A stretch of DNA of 64,000 bases from positions 2,852,001 through 2,916,000 of the forward strand of contig JABYQQ010000001.1 in assembly GCA_022605405.1 (NCBI GenBank). Direction: 5' to 3'. The stretch comes from Earliella scabrosa. Lineage: Eukaryota; Basidiomycota; Agaricomycetes; Polyporales; Polyporaceae. The position numbers and the translations under genes are program-made. Positions 35,398 to 49,400 of this stretch are shown here, one piece after another; position 1 is the stretch's first letter, and the number at the start of each line of letters is the position of its first letter. The notes under the pieces are model-generated. The model was not told the origin of the DNA. It saw nothing but the letters and a program-made list of their open reading frames with translations, and did not search any database.

Positions 35398-37762
35398 ATG
35401 TACACCGCCTACAAGTACGTCAGGGATAAGAGACGAGCAGCCAAGGCCGCTCCCGAGGCTGAAGCAGCCGGCATGTCTCTTGGTTCTCATCCGGACCGCG
35501 ATGCCGATTCACAGACCACTGTACCCCCTCCCCGCGCCTCGCCCGCACCGCACACGAGGATATCAAGTTCGTTGAAATGGAAACTCATGCTTATGGCTGC
35601 CCTCTTCGTCCCGGTGTTTTTCGAGACAGTCGACTACACTGGTGAGCATATAACTTATCGATGGTGTGGTTATCCTGGAACTCACCACTTGATTCAGTTG
35701 TTGCGACCGCTCAAGTCCACATAGCTGTACGTTTAGCATGCTCTTCACTCGTCGTGACGTCATTCTAACCTCGTTTCTCAGTCTATATTTAACCGCCTTG
35801 ACTTGCAAAGGTGCGCCGCTACTGTGGACCCAATCCTACACGGACGTCTAACATCCGTTCAGTTATATTGGCACAGTGTATCTCCTGACATCCACCGTGT
35901 TCCTGCCTCTGTTTGCCTCGCTAGCCGATATATGGGGTCGTCACTGGTCACTACAACTTTCCCTTCTGCTCTTCATGGTCGGCAGCGCCATCAGCACCGG
36001 CAGTCAGGACATGATCACCATGCTAGTCGGACGTGGTGTTGCGGGAATTGGTGCCGGAGGTATGATGGCGGTACGTGGCTGAAGTTTCACGACGCACACT
36101 CCAGTACTAATTCTACCTCTTCAGGTCACTCGGATCATCATGTCCGACTCAAGGTCTCTCGATGACAACAACTGGCAGCAGACGATGCTCTTCTTCCTAT
36201 ATACCGTTGGCTACTGTGTCGGGCCGGTCATCGGTGGCGCGCTGACCACTGTGTCTTTCCGCTGGATCTTTGCCATCAAGTACGTTCATTTCATATCCTG
36301 CCTCGAGAAGTCCCTCCTCACGCTGTCCTCAGCCTCCCATGCAGTCTATTCGCCATGGTTCTGTCGTTCTTCATCCTCCGCGGCCGCACAAAAGGTGCAC
36401 AGGCTCCCCACACCGCCCTCTCCTCGTTGCCCAGTACCGAGTTTGAGCACTACACATTCACTCAGAAGCTCCTTCGGATCGACTGGTTCGGCGCGATCTT
36501 CTTCATGGGCGGCGGCATCACCCTCCTGCTCGCACTCAACTGGGGTTCCAACGGCGAGTGGGCCACCGCGCGCGTCATAGCGTGCTTCATAGTATCGGGT
36601 GTGCTCTACCTCGCCTGGGTCGCGTGGGAGTACGTGCTCGAGCGCAAGCAGCGAGCGAGCAAGACGAGCCGGAACCCGTTCATGCGCACGGACCCGATGA
36701 TCCCGCTGGAGCTGTTCACGTCGCTCGACCTGTGCATCGCCCAGTACGCGATCTTCGTCTCGGGCATGGTCATGATCGTCATGTTCTACTTCATCGCCAT
36801 CTACTTCACCATCGTTGGCGGGCTGACCGGCACCGAGGCGGGCACGCAGCTGCTGTACTTTGCGCCGGGCATGGGCGGGGGCGCGCTCGTGTCCATCTAC
36901 CTGCTGAAGAAATGGCGGCAGGTGCGCGAGTCTTGCTTTCTCGTGAGCGCCCACTGCGGTCACTGACTTGTGACCGCGCATGTAGCCCAAGACCCCCATC
37001 ATGATCGGCGGTCTGCTCATTACTGTCGCGCTCGGACTGGTGTCGAATGCCATGGACAGGAACGACAAAAGGGACATCAACGGGTACGTCGTCTCACGCT
37101 CCACAGCAACTTGGGCTACGATTCTGACCTTCTGGTTGCAGATTCCTTGTCATGGCGGGTGTGGGCGTCGGCATGTCCATCGGTCCACTCGTGATCCACT
37201 GCCGGTTCTCCCAGCCCGACAACCGCGTCGCGGTCGTCTCCGCGCTCACCCTATTTGTGAGTCCTACCTCGCGAGTCGCGTTTCACACCTACCGACGTTT
37301 GTTGATCTCCTACACCAGAGCCGCGCACTCGGTGGGACCGTTGGCCTCGCACAATGCGGCGCGGTGCTCAACGGCAAAGTCACCTCATATATCACCTCGC
37401 TCGTCTCTTCGGGGCGCCTCTCCCCGGAAGCCGCCAGCTCGCTCGCGGACGGCGTCTCGGAAGGCATCTCGTCCGTGCAGAGCATCGACTCACTGCCGCC
37501 CGAGGTGCAGGCGCTCGTCAAGGATGCGTTCCAGCAGGGCACCCGCTGGGCCATGATCTCGCTCATTCCCTGGGCGGGGTTGTCGTTCCTTACGACTATC
37601 TGGCTTTCTAGCATTCGCGACACGGATCGGGAAGCGAGGGAAGCGGTCCCACAAGCTGGCGCTCCGCGGAAGGAAGAGGCGGGCGACGAGGAGAAGCAGG
37701 TTGCTGAACTAGTAGTGCGTGAGCCCGGGCCCGAGGACGGGTCAAGATCGAGGACTCAGTGA
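35398..37762 (+). CDS. MFS transporter, drug:H+ antiporter type (DHA2-like)
   Basis: Exons 35398..35641, 35698..35726, 35782..35810, 35863..36070, 36125..36279, 36333..36921, 36986..37083, 37142..37256 and 37319..37762 give 636 aa. Hydrophobic segments alternate along the chain as in 14-TM exporters of the major facilitator superfamily. The first loop has LADIWGRHWSL, a form of the conserved motif A (GxLaDrxGrkxxl), and VGRGVAGIGAGGMMA and GYCVGPVIGGAL are typical of helices 4 and 5. The N-terminal ~55 and C-terminal ~40 residues are hydrophilic and cytosolic. Substrate cannot be told. It is not beside biosynthetic genes. Two exons are only 29 nt. Confidence 0.88.
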
Positions 37763-39448
37763 TGCTTCGCTCGACGACCATTGATGTTTCCTCAGTGGGT
37801 ATTTCTCGTATTTACTTGATCTATCGGATCCGGACGACGGACTTTATTAGGACAGGCCTCGCATAACACGTACACGATCCTTACGATACCTCTGTACTAT
37901 AGCATCATGAAATTGTAGTAATGGAGTCCTCTGCTGCTCTCCATTGTGCAGGTTCCCGGCCAGTCACCAAGCGAGTTCGCCAGTGCTTATGCGTCACCGC
38001 CGGTCCGTCGTGCTTCTGACCAGTGCTACCATGAGGTTGTCCGCCTCATCCTCGATGCTGAGCTTCCCACACGTACTTCACACACGCAGCAGCCACGCGA
38101 ACGCGTTCGATGAGGTCTGCGCAAGTTGCATAATGCCATGCTGCAGGTGGAGGATCCGGGGAAGAACAAATTCCTGGATGCGCCCATGGAAGTAGTTGGT
38201 GCGCGACTTGACTCTGAAGCCTGCCAGGGCGTGAACAGAGCTAAGGTGGAGGACATTCGGTCGTCCACAACGCCGCGAGAGGTTCTGCAAGTGAGTCCCG
38301 GGGACGCGAGACTTCCGCGAGCACTATACGGTACGAAGATTCGTCGAAGAATCAACCTAACGCCCTGCGAGATATATACCTGTCACAAGTCCCCGCCCGT
38401 TGGACAGATCCTCCGCTGGAGATGCACGCATCGGTACCGAAACAGCATAAGCATGCACAAAATCCCACCCCCGCCGGATCCTCACCGGTCACCCGCGAGA
38501 GTCGGCGGTTCGGGCGGCCTAGAAACCGTTGAGGGGAACGCCCGGGTCCGGCGTGCATGCCGGGTACTTAAGTACATACCATGGACCGTGCCGCTGTCAG
38601 GACGTCATCGGTCTCATCAGGCGAAGGCAGACAGGCCAGCGCCGTGGTTAACTGATTTAGCGTACAGCGGCCTTCTCGCGGGGACCTCGGGATCCCCGGG
38701 CGGCTTGCCAGCTCACAGCGGGTGCAAGCCCCGTCAGAGGTGAACCGATTCATGCCACGCGGCAATAGAAATACTGGTAGCTGGTCTTCGAGCGATCAAC
38801 GAGAAGTTGCGTGAGCCCTAGGCCTGACTGTCGGTCCTATTGAAGCCGCCCGGCCGCTCATGAGCATCACCATCCGGCCTCGGTCGGGTAGCGTGCGAGA
38901 GAGAAGCATGACGCAGAAGATGAGTGCATCGAAATCGACAAGGCAAACCGCCCAGATCTATGCAAGGAGCTGGTTTCGGACTTGTTCGTACTAGTGGGGC
39001 GGCACCGTTCCTTGGGTGTAGGCGGCATCTGTGCGTTCGACGATGTCAGTTACGTGGCTGATTGTGATGACCCTGACTTACCTCCTCCCTCCTCCTAGTA
39101 CCATAGACGAAGATTCCTGTCCGGCAATGTCGGTGGGCGGGGATGGTTGTACGTCCGAGCCGGTAGGGACACTGTGCCGAGGATTTATGGTTAAGAACAA
39201 AGCGCGTACTTATTCCACAGACCTAGATCGTCGCTACCTGTAAGACGCAATCCAGCACTACCAGAATACATCCTGTGAAACAACTCGAATGCTGATGCCA
39301 GTGTGCGATCGATAGCAAGGAAACCAAACAGAGCTACAGTACAAGAGATAGATACAGCAATATGCAGTGTGCGTGTGATCCGAGAACCATTAATGACCAG
39401 GGGATGTGCGGCTGGGACGGGTATACTCTACTTGATGCTGTGGATCCA
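37763..39448. other. 1.7-kb convergent gap without a supported gene
   Basis: Unusually long for a gap between two convergent genes here. Open frames around 38026-38743 exist on both strands but none has a motif, signal peptide or consistent splice signals. A 12-bp palindrome GTACTTAAGTAC lies near 38564. Nothing else recognised. Confidence 0.4.
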
Positions 39449-42400
39449 CTAGTCCTTCGCGGCGACCGAGGTAGCGGTCGCGTCCTTCATCTCGACGTCC
39501 TCGTCCGTAGCCAGCTTCTTCCGCACTGCATTCATGAGCGACATCTTCATCTCACGCTCCACACGTTCCTCGGCTTCCTCTCCAGCAACGGCCTCATCCA
39601 GGGCGAGCTTCATCTGACCCAGCGCCAGCATGTCTTCCTCGATGGATCCTTTCGTGATGAGCTTCACGACCTCCACATCACGCTTCTGACCTATACGGTA
39701 GGCACGGTCTTGCGCTTGCTTGTCGTTGTGTGGGTTGAAATCCTGATCAAACCTACACAGCCTGGTCAGAGCGAGTATACCATGCAACAATGATGATCTT
39801 ACATGATGACGACACTCGCAGCGGTGAGGTTGATACCCATGCCGCCGGCCTTTGTGGAGAGCAGGAAGACAGGGATGCTCTCGTCCTCCGTGAACTCATC
39901 CACCAAGGTTTGACGAACGTCGACGGGCGTAGAACCCGTTAGCACCAGATACTTGACCTTCTTGATGTCGAGGACTTTCTGGAGGATGTCCAATATTTGG
40001 GTGAACTGCACGGCGGTGAATGAATGTCTAGTGTTGGTAGTATGAAAGCTGGTGCATACCTGCGAGAAGATCAATATCCGTCGGCCGTCTTTCTCGTACT
40101 GCTGAAGCAACGACAGCAGGACTTTGATTTTCCCTGCCTGCATGTAGCAGTCGTCGTCCTGAACGTATCTGCGCAAGGACTGATCATGTTGTCAGTGAGG
40201 TCAACATAGGACGATGGGTATTCGGAAGCACCTTGTACGTTTCGCAGAAAGCCTGCAGCTCGGCGTCGGTCATGACCTCCATGTCCTCCTTGACGTACTC
40301 GAACACCGCCCCACGCTTCTTGAAGTCTGGCTCTTTCAAGAGAAGCTTGGCGATAGAGGACAGCGTCTCGTCCGTGAACCGTCGGCGGAACAGCATCGGA
40401 TGCGCAGCGGCCTTTCGCAAGTCCATGAGCACGTTCGCGCTGTTCTCCAGGTACATCTTGTCCTTTGTTCGCGCAGTCGCCCGCGTCTTCTTCTTCGGCT
40501 TCCCCCGCCCATTGGTGACCGGAGCATCGGAGGTCTCTGCGCTGCCGTTCTCGACATCGAAGATCGTCTTGCGTGACCGCTGAAGCGCGTCGTTGTAGAT
40601 CGACTTCTGGAGCGGTGTCATGTCGCACCACTCTATACGCTCCGTTTTCTTGGGGAGGTCTCGAAGGACCTGAGGCAGCGATTGGGACGAAGTCGGTGGA
40701 CGGATGGACATGGGTGGACGCACCTGATCCTTGCGTCGTCGAAGGACGAACGGCGTCATCATCTTCTTGGCACGTGACACGCGTTGCTGGGCGAGCAGGG
40801 TCACTTTCGAGTCGCCCTTTGTCTTGAAGACCGCCCGAAGAGAGTCCAGGTCATCCGCGAACCGATCAGGAAGGATGAAGTTCATCAATGACTGCGACAC
40901 GTCATTACGGCGATCGTCAAGGATGACAGCAAGGAGCACGTACGACCAGTTCCTGCAAATTGTTCTGTAGTGGCGTGCCAGTGATGAGTAAACGCCAGCG
41001 GGCCTTGTACCGGAGAAGGGCCTGGTAGCGTTGCGACTGGAAGTTCTTCAAGACGTGACCTTCGTCGAAAACGCACGTCTTCATGGCGAGGATGATGAGC
41101 GATGGCGCAACACCGGAAGGAACGTTGACGAGACACTCACATCCCAGTCTATCCGTCGGAAGAACTTGCGGTCGTGGTCGTCACCTTGTGCAAGGTTGTA
41201 CGTGGTGATGAGAACATTCCAGCCACCCGACTTCTTGGTGACCACGCTGTTGTTGAGCATGTCACGGAGCTTCGGGCGATCGTTCTTATCAGCGTAGTAC
41301 GTCTCGACGTTGATGTTCTCGCCAGCGAACTTCTGGAACTCGCGACACCAGTTCTCCAACGTAGATGAACTGAAATGTATTGAGACTACATATCACGATA
41401 GACTAGGACGATATCACTCACGGTACGACGATGAGATGAGGTCCGTTGCGACCTCGTTCCTTCAAATGAGCAAAGAAACTGATGACTTGCACGGTCTTGC
41501 CGAGACCTGACGCCAGACTACATGAGATCCTGCTTGACGTACAACGCGGAAGTATAATCGACGTACCCATCTCGTCCGCAAGAATACAGCTGTAGCGCTT
41601 CTGGTAGAGCAAGCTCAACCAATTGACACCGATCATCTGGTACTCCTTCAGCGTTACGCCGGGCTGGAGTAGCGATGGCTGGACGGTCATGTAGTACTTT
41701 GGTTTGTGGTTCGGGGCCGACAGATGTGTGAGGGTGAGTGCGCCGTCTTCTGTGGATTCTGAGGGGTCGCGGGACGAAGATGATGCAGCCTCGCGTTGCT
41801 TGCCCTTTGTCAGTCCGTTGGCCTTGCTGTGGTGCCAACTGGATATCTCCTTCCTCAGCTCGACACCTATCTTCTCACAACTTTCCAGAATGCTGTCGAC
41901 CTTGCCATAGCCCTGGAAGATGGTCGCACTGTCCTCGAACATGCGCGGGCTGATGCCTGCGGGACCGGCTTTCTTCTTGCCTTGTCCGAGCTTGGCGTTG
42001 AGGTCTTCGACGGAAGTGAACGGCCGCAGCTCGATGATCTTCTTCGCCTGTTCTGGGGAGCACCCTGCACAGGACATTACGATCCTGTATGGCCAACCAG
42101 GGAGATACACGACGCACCAGTCAATTCCTGCAACCCGTCCGCAGATGTCTCGTTGAAGTAATCCAACGCCCGTTGCTCGTCCGCATTGGTGTCGTCACCG
42201 TCTCCAGAGTCTTCGTCGCTGTCGACAAACTCCGCCTCCGAATCAGACGCAATGACCTTCCGCCTCAGTCGCTTCCGCGACTTCCCAACCTCCGGACTCA
42301 TGGGAGAGTCGATGACCATCGGAGGGGGCTTGACAGGCGAAGGTGTTGACGGGCCGGCATTGCTCGGGGGCTTGTCGTCGGCGACGCGGTTCTTGTAGAT

Positions 42401-43495
42401 CATGGACTTCCTCCCCTTCTCCTTCACAGCGAGTCGCTGGGCCTTGGTAGCCTCGACGATCTCTTTCACTCGACCCGTCTCAGCAGGGGGGTCAGGGTGA
42501 GACGGAGGGGGTGTCTTCGGGCGCGGTTTCCACGACGGGTCCACAAGCAGAGCTGAAGCCCTGGGGACGTCCCCGCCAGCTTCCTTCCACGCTGCGCGAA
42601 CCTTGTCGGTGTCGTCTTGTTCGATTTGGGTGAGGCGGAAACGTAAGAAGCGGGCTTCGTCGTCGCTGGCTGAGGTGGACGACGACGGGGGTTTGTCTTC
42701 CGGCGCGCGCTGGCCACGGACTATCCGAGGATGGAACGTACCATTGACCAAGTCCTTCGCGTCGGGTAGGGAGTCATCGGAGGAGAGGGAGATGGAGGAC
42801 AATGACGTGTTCGGCCCTGTATGCCGTTGTCCAGGGTTGCGGACATCCGGGTTAGCCGGCGTGAGGAAGTCGATGGGGTCTCGCGAGTTAGTGGGTCCCG
42901 TATTGAGCCTCTTCTTGGGCCTGTCATCCTCATCCATATCCTCCGTCTCTGACAATTTCCTGCTAGCGGCTGGGGATGGTCGCGTGAAGGACGCGTTTGA
43001 CACGCCATTTGGTGGTCGGAACCCGCTGGGGACGGATAGTGGGTCTGGAGGGATGGGGGTAGAACGTACTTGTGGGTCGGAGCGAGCAAGCCCAGGGACC
43101 TCGTCATCGAACAAGTCCCATGCATTGCGTGATGGCCTTGGCGCATCGGAGGGATCAGGGCGTACTGGACTAGAGCTAGGAACGAGAATAGTCCCGGAGG
43201 ACGATGGTGTTACGGAGAAGTAGCGCGATGTGGCTGTAGCATCCCGCGACTGCGCAGGCGGTCCTCCCGCCGCGTTGTCACTGTTGGTTGTCCATGAAGG
43301 AGGAGCTGGCGATGCCGAATGACTCAAGGACGCGTTTTGCTGTTTCTGCACCTTCTTGAACTTGAGCTGTTCCAAAGCCGCTTTCTGCAGTGACGTGAGG
43401 AAGCCACGATGCCCTGGTTAGACGATGGCTACCACCCAAGCTTCAAAACCACGGATACTAACCCTAGCAGCGGCAGCATCAGGGCCGAGAGACAT
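39449..43495 (-). CDS. FUN30: SNF2-family chromatin remodeller Fun30/SMARCAD1
   Basis: Exons 43495..43463, 43384..42118, 42064..41567, 41506..41422, 41369..41141, 41078..40944, 40891..40724, 40669..40232, 40179..40060, 40005..39803 and 39752..39449 give 1159 aa. Fun30 slides and exchanges histones in heterochromatin and promotes DNA-end resection. The first ~430 residues are disordered, with a CUE-like ubiquitin-binding helix pair (about 245-290). The ATPase has DEMGLGKT (about 598-605, Walker A), DEGH (about 709, the Fun30 form of the DExH box), [11 protein letters not shown], then RILIFSQ (about 990), KAGGMGINL and QDRAYRIGQ. The start is a short exon [11 protein letters not shown]; without it the next exon has no ATG in frame. 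Large exon 2 carries the variable N terminus. Confidence 0.93.
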
Positions 43496-45237
43496 CAAAG
43501 AGACCGTCTGCGTCGGATGAAAGGGCAAGCGGGAAGGATAGTAGGACTCGAGGGCAATGTGCGGATGTGGGAGACAAACAACAAGGCAAAGAAACCCTAA
43601 TGATCTGGCTACAGTCGGAGAGTCAAACTGCTGTGGCGACGGAACGCTCACAGGCCGCCATCCGACAGTCCTTTCACTGAAAGGCATACACCGAACTTGC
43701 AACGTACGAGTACAGTCGACACACAAGACCAACGCAGCCAACACAACGTTGGACATACGCATCATTCCTCCACATTGAGGTTGGGTCCCCAATGAGGTTG
43801 GTATAGGGCCGCGCACGCATGGGCAGACAGATGAGGGGGAAGGGAAAGCATTGCATTAAATGACAAGCTAAGGAACATACATGCTTCCTAGACCCATGTT
43901 ACACGAACAGCGTACATGATGATCGAGGAGAGGACAGGAATGAAAGAAAGAGAGTCGGTGATGAATTGCGACAACCTTTAAGCCCGCATAGAACCAGCAT
44001 CGAGGTAAACAGTGGGTGTGAGAACAACTGTGGAGGACATTGTTGACCGTAAGGGCACGCCGGCGGGATCTGCCCAATTTGGACGGACAAGACTGGCGAG
44101 ATGGCCGAGATGGCAAAGAGAAGTCGCTCAAAGAGATGGGTGATGAACCACATGGCCTTGCGAGGTTCCGAATTCATGGGGTGACTGTATAAACCTGTCC
44201 ATGAGAGCTTACCTCGAGGTTGACCGATCTTGACCCATAGTCATCGTATCCATCGAGAACGACGCCAAGTGAGCATAGCAAAGAACCTTCGGTATGAGGT
44301 GTTCGACAGCATATGGGCGATGCAACTGTTGTGCCAACGTCCACGTCGCGCTTGCGCAGCTGTGAAGTCACATGCGGGAGGGATGTGTACCGCAGATGTA
44401 TGATGGATGTCCCAGGACTTGTAGCACAGTGGGATCAGTAAAGAAGACGGATTACAATAGACTCATGCGAGTGTCTAGCGGTGACGGCTAGTGACGGTTC
44501 TGCTAGGTGATAACCACAGCAACGGAATCGGCTCGCGTGGATGTTTCTCTATAAGACGTTCAGCGAAGTGACGGAGCACAACCGCCACGAATATCATCTG
44601 AGTATCTTCGTCAGCCAGGATTAGTAGCGCTCGAAAATCAGTCTACGAACCTTCCGACTACGCGGGCTCGTAATCACTGCTCAGTTTAGGGATACAGGGC
44701 CTGAGCTGCACCAGCGTGCGATTTGAGGCTAGGGGCCTATAACCTGTCACAATCACTCGCGATATCCTCACGAACGTGGTAGCTTGTCCAAGTTGCATAG
44801 CAGCGACGGATGCCGAAAAATGGCGTCTCCTCTGAGACTCCGTCGTGCCACGTCACAAAGAAATTTGTGGCGAGCTTCCTGTCATCTCCAGGACTGCTCT
44901 GGTCGCTGTAGAGGTGAGATCGCGTCTTGGAACGTGCCACAGAATGACACAAGAAGTCGACGAACTTGCGGGGCGCGAGTGGGATAGACGGAGAGGAGAG
45001 GGGTCGGTATCGATGGGGGAAGGATGGTGGTCTGGAGGAAGAGGCCTGGGAAACACCGAGTGCGAGTTTGGGGTGCTTTTGCCTGGCGCCTCCGGGTGGC
45101 TGTGGGACTGCCCTTCCGGGACGCCAGGCTGAGGCTGCGGGGGGCGCGGCGGAGCCTCCGAGTCGGAGTCCTCCTGCGCGCTGCGCGCGTTCATGCCTCC
45201 TCATCCTTGACTCCCAACCCCCATCTACTTACCCACC
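43496..45237. other. 1.7-kb divergent gap without a supported gene
   Basis: Upstream of FUN30 (minus) and of the carrier gene (plus). Short minus-strand frames near 43868-44371 lack a proper ATG or motif. Nothing is annotated with confidence; it must hold both promoters. Confidence 0.4.
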
Positions 45238-46461
45238 ATGGCTGGCGTGTTTGAGTCCTTGTTCCTCAGCCTCACTCTGGCGATCTCACTGGTGGCCTCT
45301 CTCTTGATCACTGTGCCCCTCACGGGTGCACTAGTTCGACTACGAGGTGAGCGAGTTTGACTGCGCATCCATATCCCATGTGGCGCGTGCTGACGTTGCA
45401 TGGACAGCGAACTACAACCCGAAAGCTCTCCAACTCGATCCCGAGGGGAACGCGCACGTCCACACTGGTCCGATTGTCACCTCGTTCTTCGGCATGTTGA
45501 GGAGGGTATACCGCATCGAGGTACGTCATTGCAGGACTGTTCAAGCGAGCTAAGTTGACGCATCCTCGATCTTAGGGTTGGGCGGGGCTGTACAAGGGCT
45601 TGAGTACGTCCATTCTCCCTCGGGACTGGTGTGGAGACTCATCTGGGCGGTAGTGCCGACTGCCATCGCGTCCATGGTCCTGACTGGATTCGCCGTTGCT
45701 GCACTGGACTCCAAGACGCTTGCAAGACATGGCCGAGTTGACCCACCTGACGCCGGTATTCTTGCAACCCTTGTATACACCATGTTCGGGATGCTCGTAG
45801 CGCTTCCCGCCGCGATCATCACCTACCGTTCCATCGTCACGCCATACAGGCTTCCTTGGTTCAGCCCCATCTACTCGCTCCGGATCCTCCTGACTCCGAC
45901 CGAACGTCGTCGTCCTTGGGTTCTGTATCTTACGCCCGGATTGTTGGCTACCCAACTGTTCCATATTGCCTACACTGTCGTGATCCTGCATGGCGTCCGG
46001 ACCCTTCTTCTGTCCAAGGACGGCTTCTCATCCGCCAAATTCGGCATCTACCTCACCGTGGAAATCCTCAGCACCGCCGTCACTTGCCCGCTTGAGGTCA
46101 TGACCACAAAGTTGGCCATTCAGCGCAATCATTCTACCGCCGAATACAACTCTGTTGAACAGGAAGTGGAAGACGATGCCATCGAGGCGCCCGAGTATGC
46201 CGAATACTCTGGTGAAGAAGAGGATGTAATCGGGTGAGTACGAGCCTCGGCTCGGGCAGATACCACAGGGCTCATCTACTTGTCAGGCTGCGGCATGAGA
46301 AGGACCCCTACCTGGGTTTCCTCGATTGTGCAAAGCGCATAATAGATGAAGAAGGCTGGCAAACGTTGTACAGGGCCTGGTGGGTGACCACGCTGGCAGC
46401 GGTAGCTAGTGCGGCCGCTGCTGCCACCCAGTACCAGGGCACTGTCATCGGGGATAATTGA
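45238..46461 (+). CDS. Divergent mitochondrial-carrier-like membrane protein
   Basis: Exons 45238..45346, 45408..45520, 45576..45603, 45654..46233 and 46287..46461 give 334 aa. The chain has several membrane helices, the first at about 8-32. The short exon 3 and its join produce GWAGLYKGLMPT, the 'GxxxLYxGxxP' signature that closes a carrier repeat, and the last exon repeats the theme with EEGWQTLYRAWW. The classic PxDxxxxR element is degenerate: CPLEVMTTKLAIQR after helix 5 is the clearest form. An acidic stretch (about 252-275) interrupts the last repeat. Mitochondrial carriers move metabolites across the inner membrane; the substrate is unknown and the outer membrane (Mim/Ugo1-like) is possible for such divergent members. 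Confidence 0.75.
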
Positions 46462-49400
46462 GTTCTGTAAGTTCTTGATCCGCGCTACACAGATCACGAC
46501 TCACCTGGAGAGGTTAGCATCGTACTTCATCATCTGTGTACTAGCTGTGTAACACCATCTCGTCATATGTGAAACCCTCTTCTTGATGGATGTTGCGCTG
46601 GACGTGATGGACACATCTGACCCATGCCGTGTCTTCATTGAGATCTATTTTTAGGATATGTGCAATATCAGGTTCCACTCAGGGTCGCAACGAGCCTCAT
46701 GCATGTCGCGCAGTTGTCTTCGGCTAGAGCGGAAGAAGCATCGGTGGTCGAAAGTTCCTATCCAGACTCTTGGCTACGATCCACGAATACTCTGTTTTCC
46801 GAAGGTGCACGTATCCTGGCAGGTGTTCCCAGCGCGAAATGTCTCGAGCGACCCTGTCCACATCCTAGGCGCAATCGTGGTTACACGGTCAGCCCAATCA
46901 AGCAAGAACCACCAGGATGATATCAGGGTATACGGACAATGGAATACGGAGCAACGCATCCGTCGGACTGGACAAGCACCTGACCCACCGATGCTATGAT
47001 CAAATGGGCTGGATGGACTCTACAGGATGTGGAGGTTGCGCGTCCTCGGCACGCACGAGCCTACGGTGAAACACGGCGAGCTTGCACGAGAGCTCACAAT
47101 CGAAAGGACCCTACTTTCCCCGCCGGAGGTGTGGCACCCCCCCATGTCTGTCTATCGTCTAACTAATGTCATGGCACGAACGTATGTAGACTGTCGCCAC
47201 CGCCTGGGCCCTTCCTCCCGTTTCCCCGTCTTCTGCGGAGGTCATTTCGACGCCGGGGTTCGCGCCGACTGCGGGCAATGACGACACGGAGAACCAAGGA
47301 GAACTCCTTCTCGCCGAGCGAGTCGCGGCCTTGGTCAGCAAGTTCCTGCAGACGAGATACGTGTACTGTGCGGTGAGCTCTGCTTTTCCGTTGTCTGATG
47401 GATGACGTTCTGCGATGTGCCAAGCCACCCTTTGCGCGGCAGATATCCGACCAATCGCCTTCCAAGCGTTTGGCCAACCAACGCGGGAGGGTTGCCGTTA
47501 TGTTGTCCTCCCTCCTGTCGCGCAGGTTGCACTCCATGCTAGAAAGGTACCCTCACGTATCGATACAGGTGCAGGACATGTGCCCGCGGGCACGTCGGTC
47601 AGACGCAAGGTGACGCCGGCCTTGCGCCATTCTTCCCGTTGCAGCCGTCCCGACGGGAGAAGCACCCTTGCGATTCGTGTGGGATCCGTGGGCTTCGGCA
47701 ATTCGTCCGCTGCGCGGGCTCCTCTCAGCATCTGTGGAGTGTAGGACTGCGCAGGCCCTGATGGACGCTGAGGGAGGCCGTCGATGTATTGGCAGGGTCC
47801 AGCGGACTCTGCGCTCCGCCGGGACGCGGATCCCACCACCCGACAAGCGGTCGCTGCTGCGACGGCGTCTTAACCTTAACATTGTGCGTCTTCGACCGCG
47901 TTTGGTATGCGGGCCTTGTCTCCTGATACGCCGATGTCCGTGGCTTCGACAGAATTCTTCGGTGGACCGGTCCAATTCATCCGCCCGGTGTCAATCCTTG
48001 GGGCGTGGCCTGTGGAATAACGAAGAAGCGGCCGCACTTGAACGTATGAACGTCCAACTCCAAGACCATAGTCGCGCCGTACTCGACCTGTGAGCGACTC
48101 CAGAGCCGAGGGGTTCCTTAACTATACGAACCGTTGAGGACGACTCGATAAGGTGGTTGGCCGCGATCGCGTTCAAACGGCTTCTCATGCTTTCATCGCC
48201 TCGTTCCCACCGAGGTGACGAACTATTGGCCCGACCAGGCAGGGGGTTTTGGGTATGCCCGCACTCGGACTCGCATAGATCGACCGCCCCCCTTAGCGGG
48301 ACAATTTCGAAGGTCGAGGGCTTGACCGCTCGGGGAGAAGGCGACCGACGCGCATGCTCCTATCGTGTTCCGTTGCCCACTATCATCACTGTTCCTCTCC
48401 TCGTTATCCATACGAAGGTATGACGATTCGTCCGTCAGCCACACACGACCCTGACCCACGTGTGGTACGTGTTGCGCCCAACCATGCGCCCTCGTCGTGA
48501 GCTAACTGTTTGAACTCAGCACATGGCGCACGAGGCTATCAAGCCACCACAATACGTCGTCTCGCCCTTGGGATGCTTCGTTTGTCACCAGCCATCAACG
48601 AGGTGTCCACTGCGAATCCTCCGATGTAGGACATCGTCTCCAGTCGTTGGGTCAATTTATCGCCGCCGATGGATCACCAGGCTCCCAGCGCGATGTTGCG
48701 CCATGCGACTGCGTCGTCGTGACCACGTCTGCCGTCCTGAATAGGTTGACACTCGGCGTATCGGGCCACCCGCAGTAAGTTGAGGATTGTGGGGCAGGAC
48801 AATGCCCCCGCGAGTATGCAGCTGATGCGGAAACACAGCCTTTGAACGATGCTTCCATTACGCCAAGCTCCCGAGGTCAAACGTTGCTCGCTCTTGCGTC
48901 TCCAGCAGCGCATACTCCTTCCCTACCTTTCCCCTCCCGTCGCGCCCATGTCGCCGACCTATCAACCAACCCTGTCCTGAACGCTGGACGTCTGTTGCTC
49001 TTGGACGGTGGCAAGTATCTGATCGGTCTTGGCTACCTGTCCCGGTGGCCACGTTGCTGATCGTCTCTATTCGCAGGATAATGTCCACCTCCACAGCTTT
49101 ACGGCGGGAGTGCCTTTCATTTACCGGATGACGCAAGAGCGTCAGCCGCTCTCAACGTTCAGTCGTAAGACGAGCTAGCCAAGCGGGCTCGTCTCCTCTC
49201 GTCCCCCTCTTTCGCCCGAGGTCGCTCCTAATCGAAGCCGTAATTGCATGGTTCATTCACGCTCGCTCAAACTCTGACATAGACACTGCGATCTCCGAAG
49301 TCGATCCAAGGGGCGACGCCAAGACTTCCAGCCGGCCTTCGCACGGTTCTGCGAGCAGATGTCATCCCATGGCCAAGGCCTTTGAGCGGAGTACTGTCGC

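Noticed and set aside
25669..37762. Possible biosynthetic cluster (amidohydrolase, methyltransferase, transporter)
   Set aside because: The methyltransferase is RMT2, a housekeeping enzyme, and TRAPP sits between; no core synthase is present.
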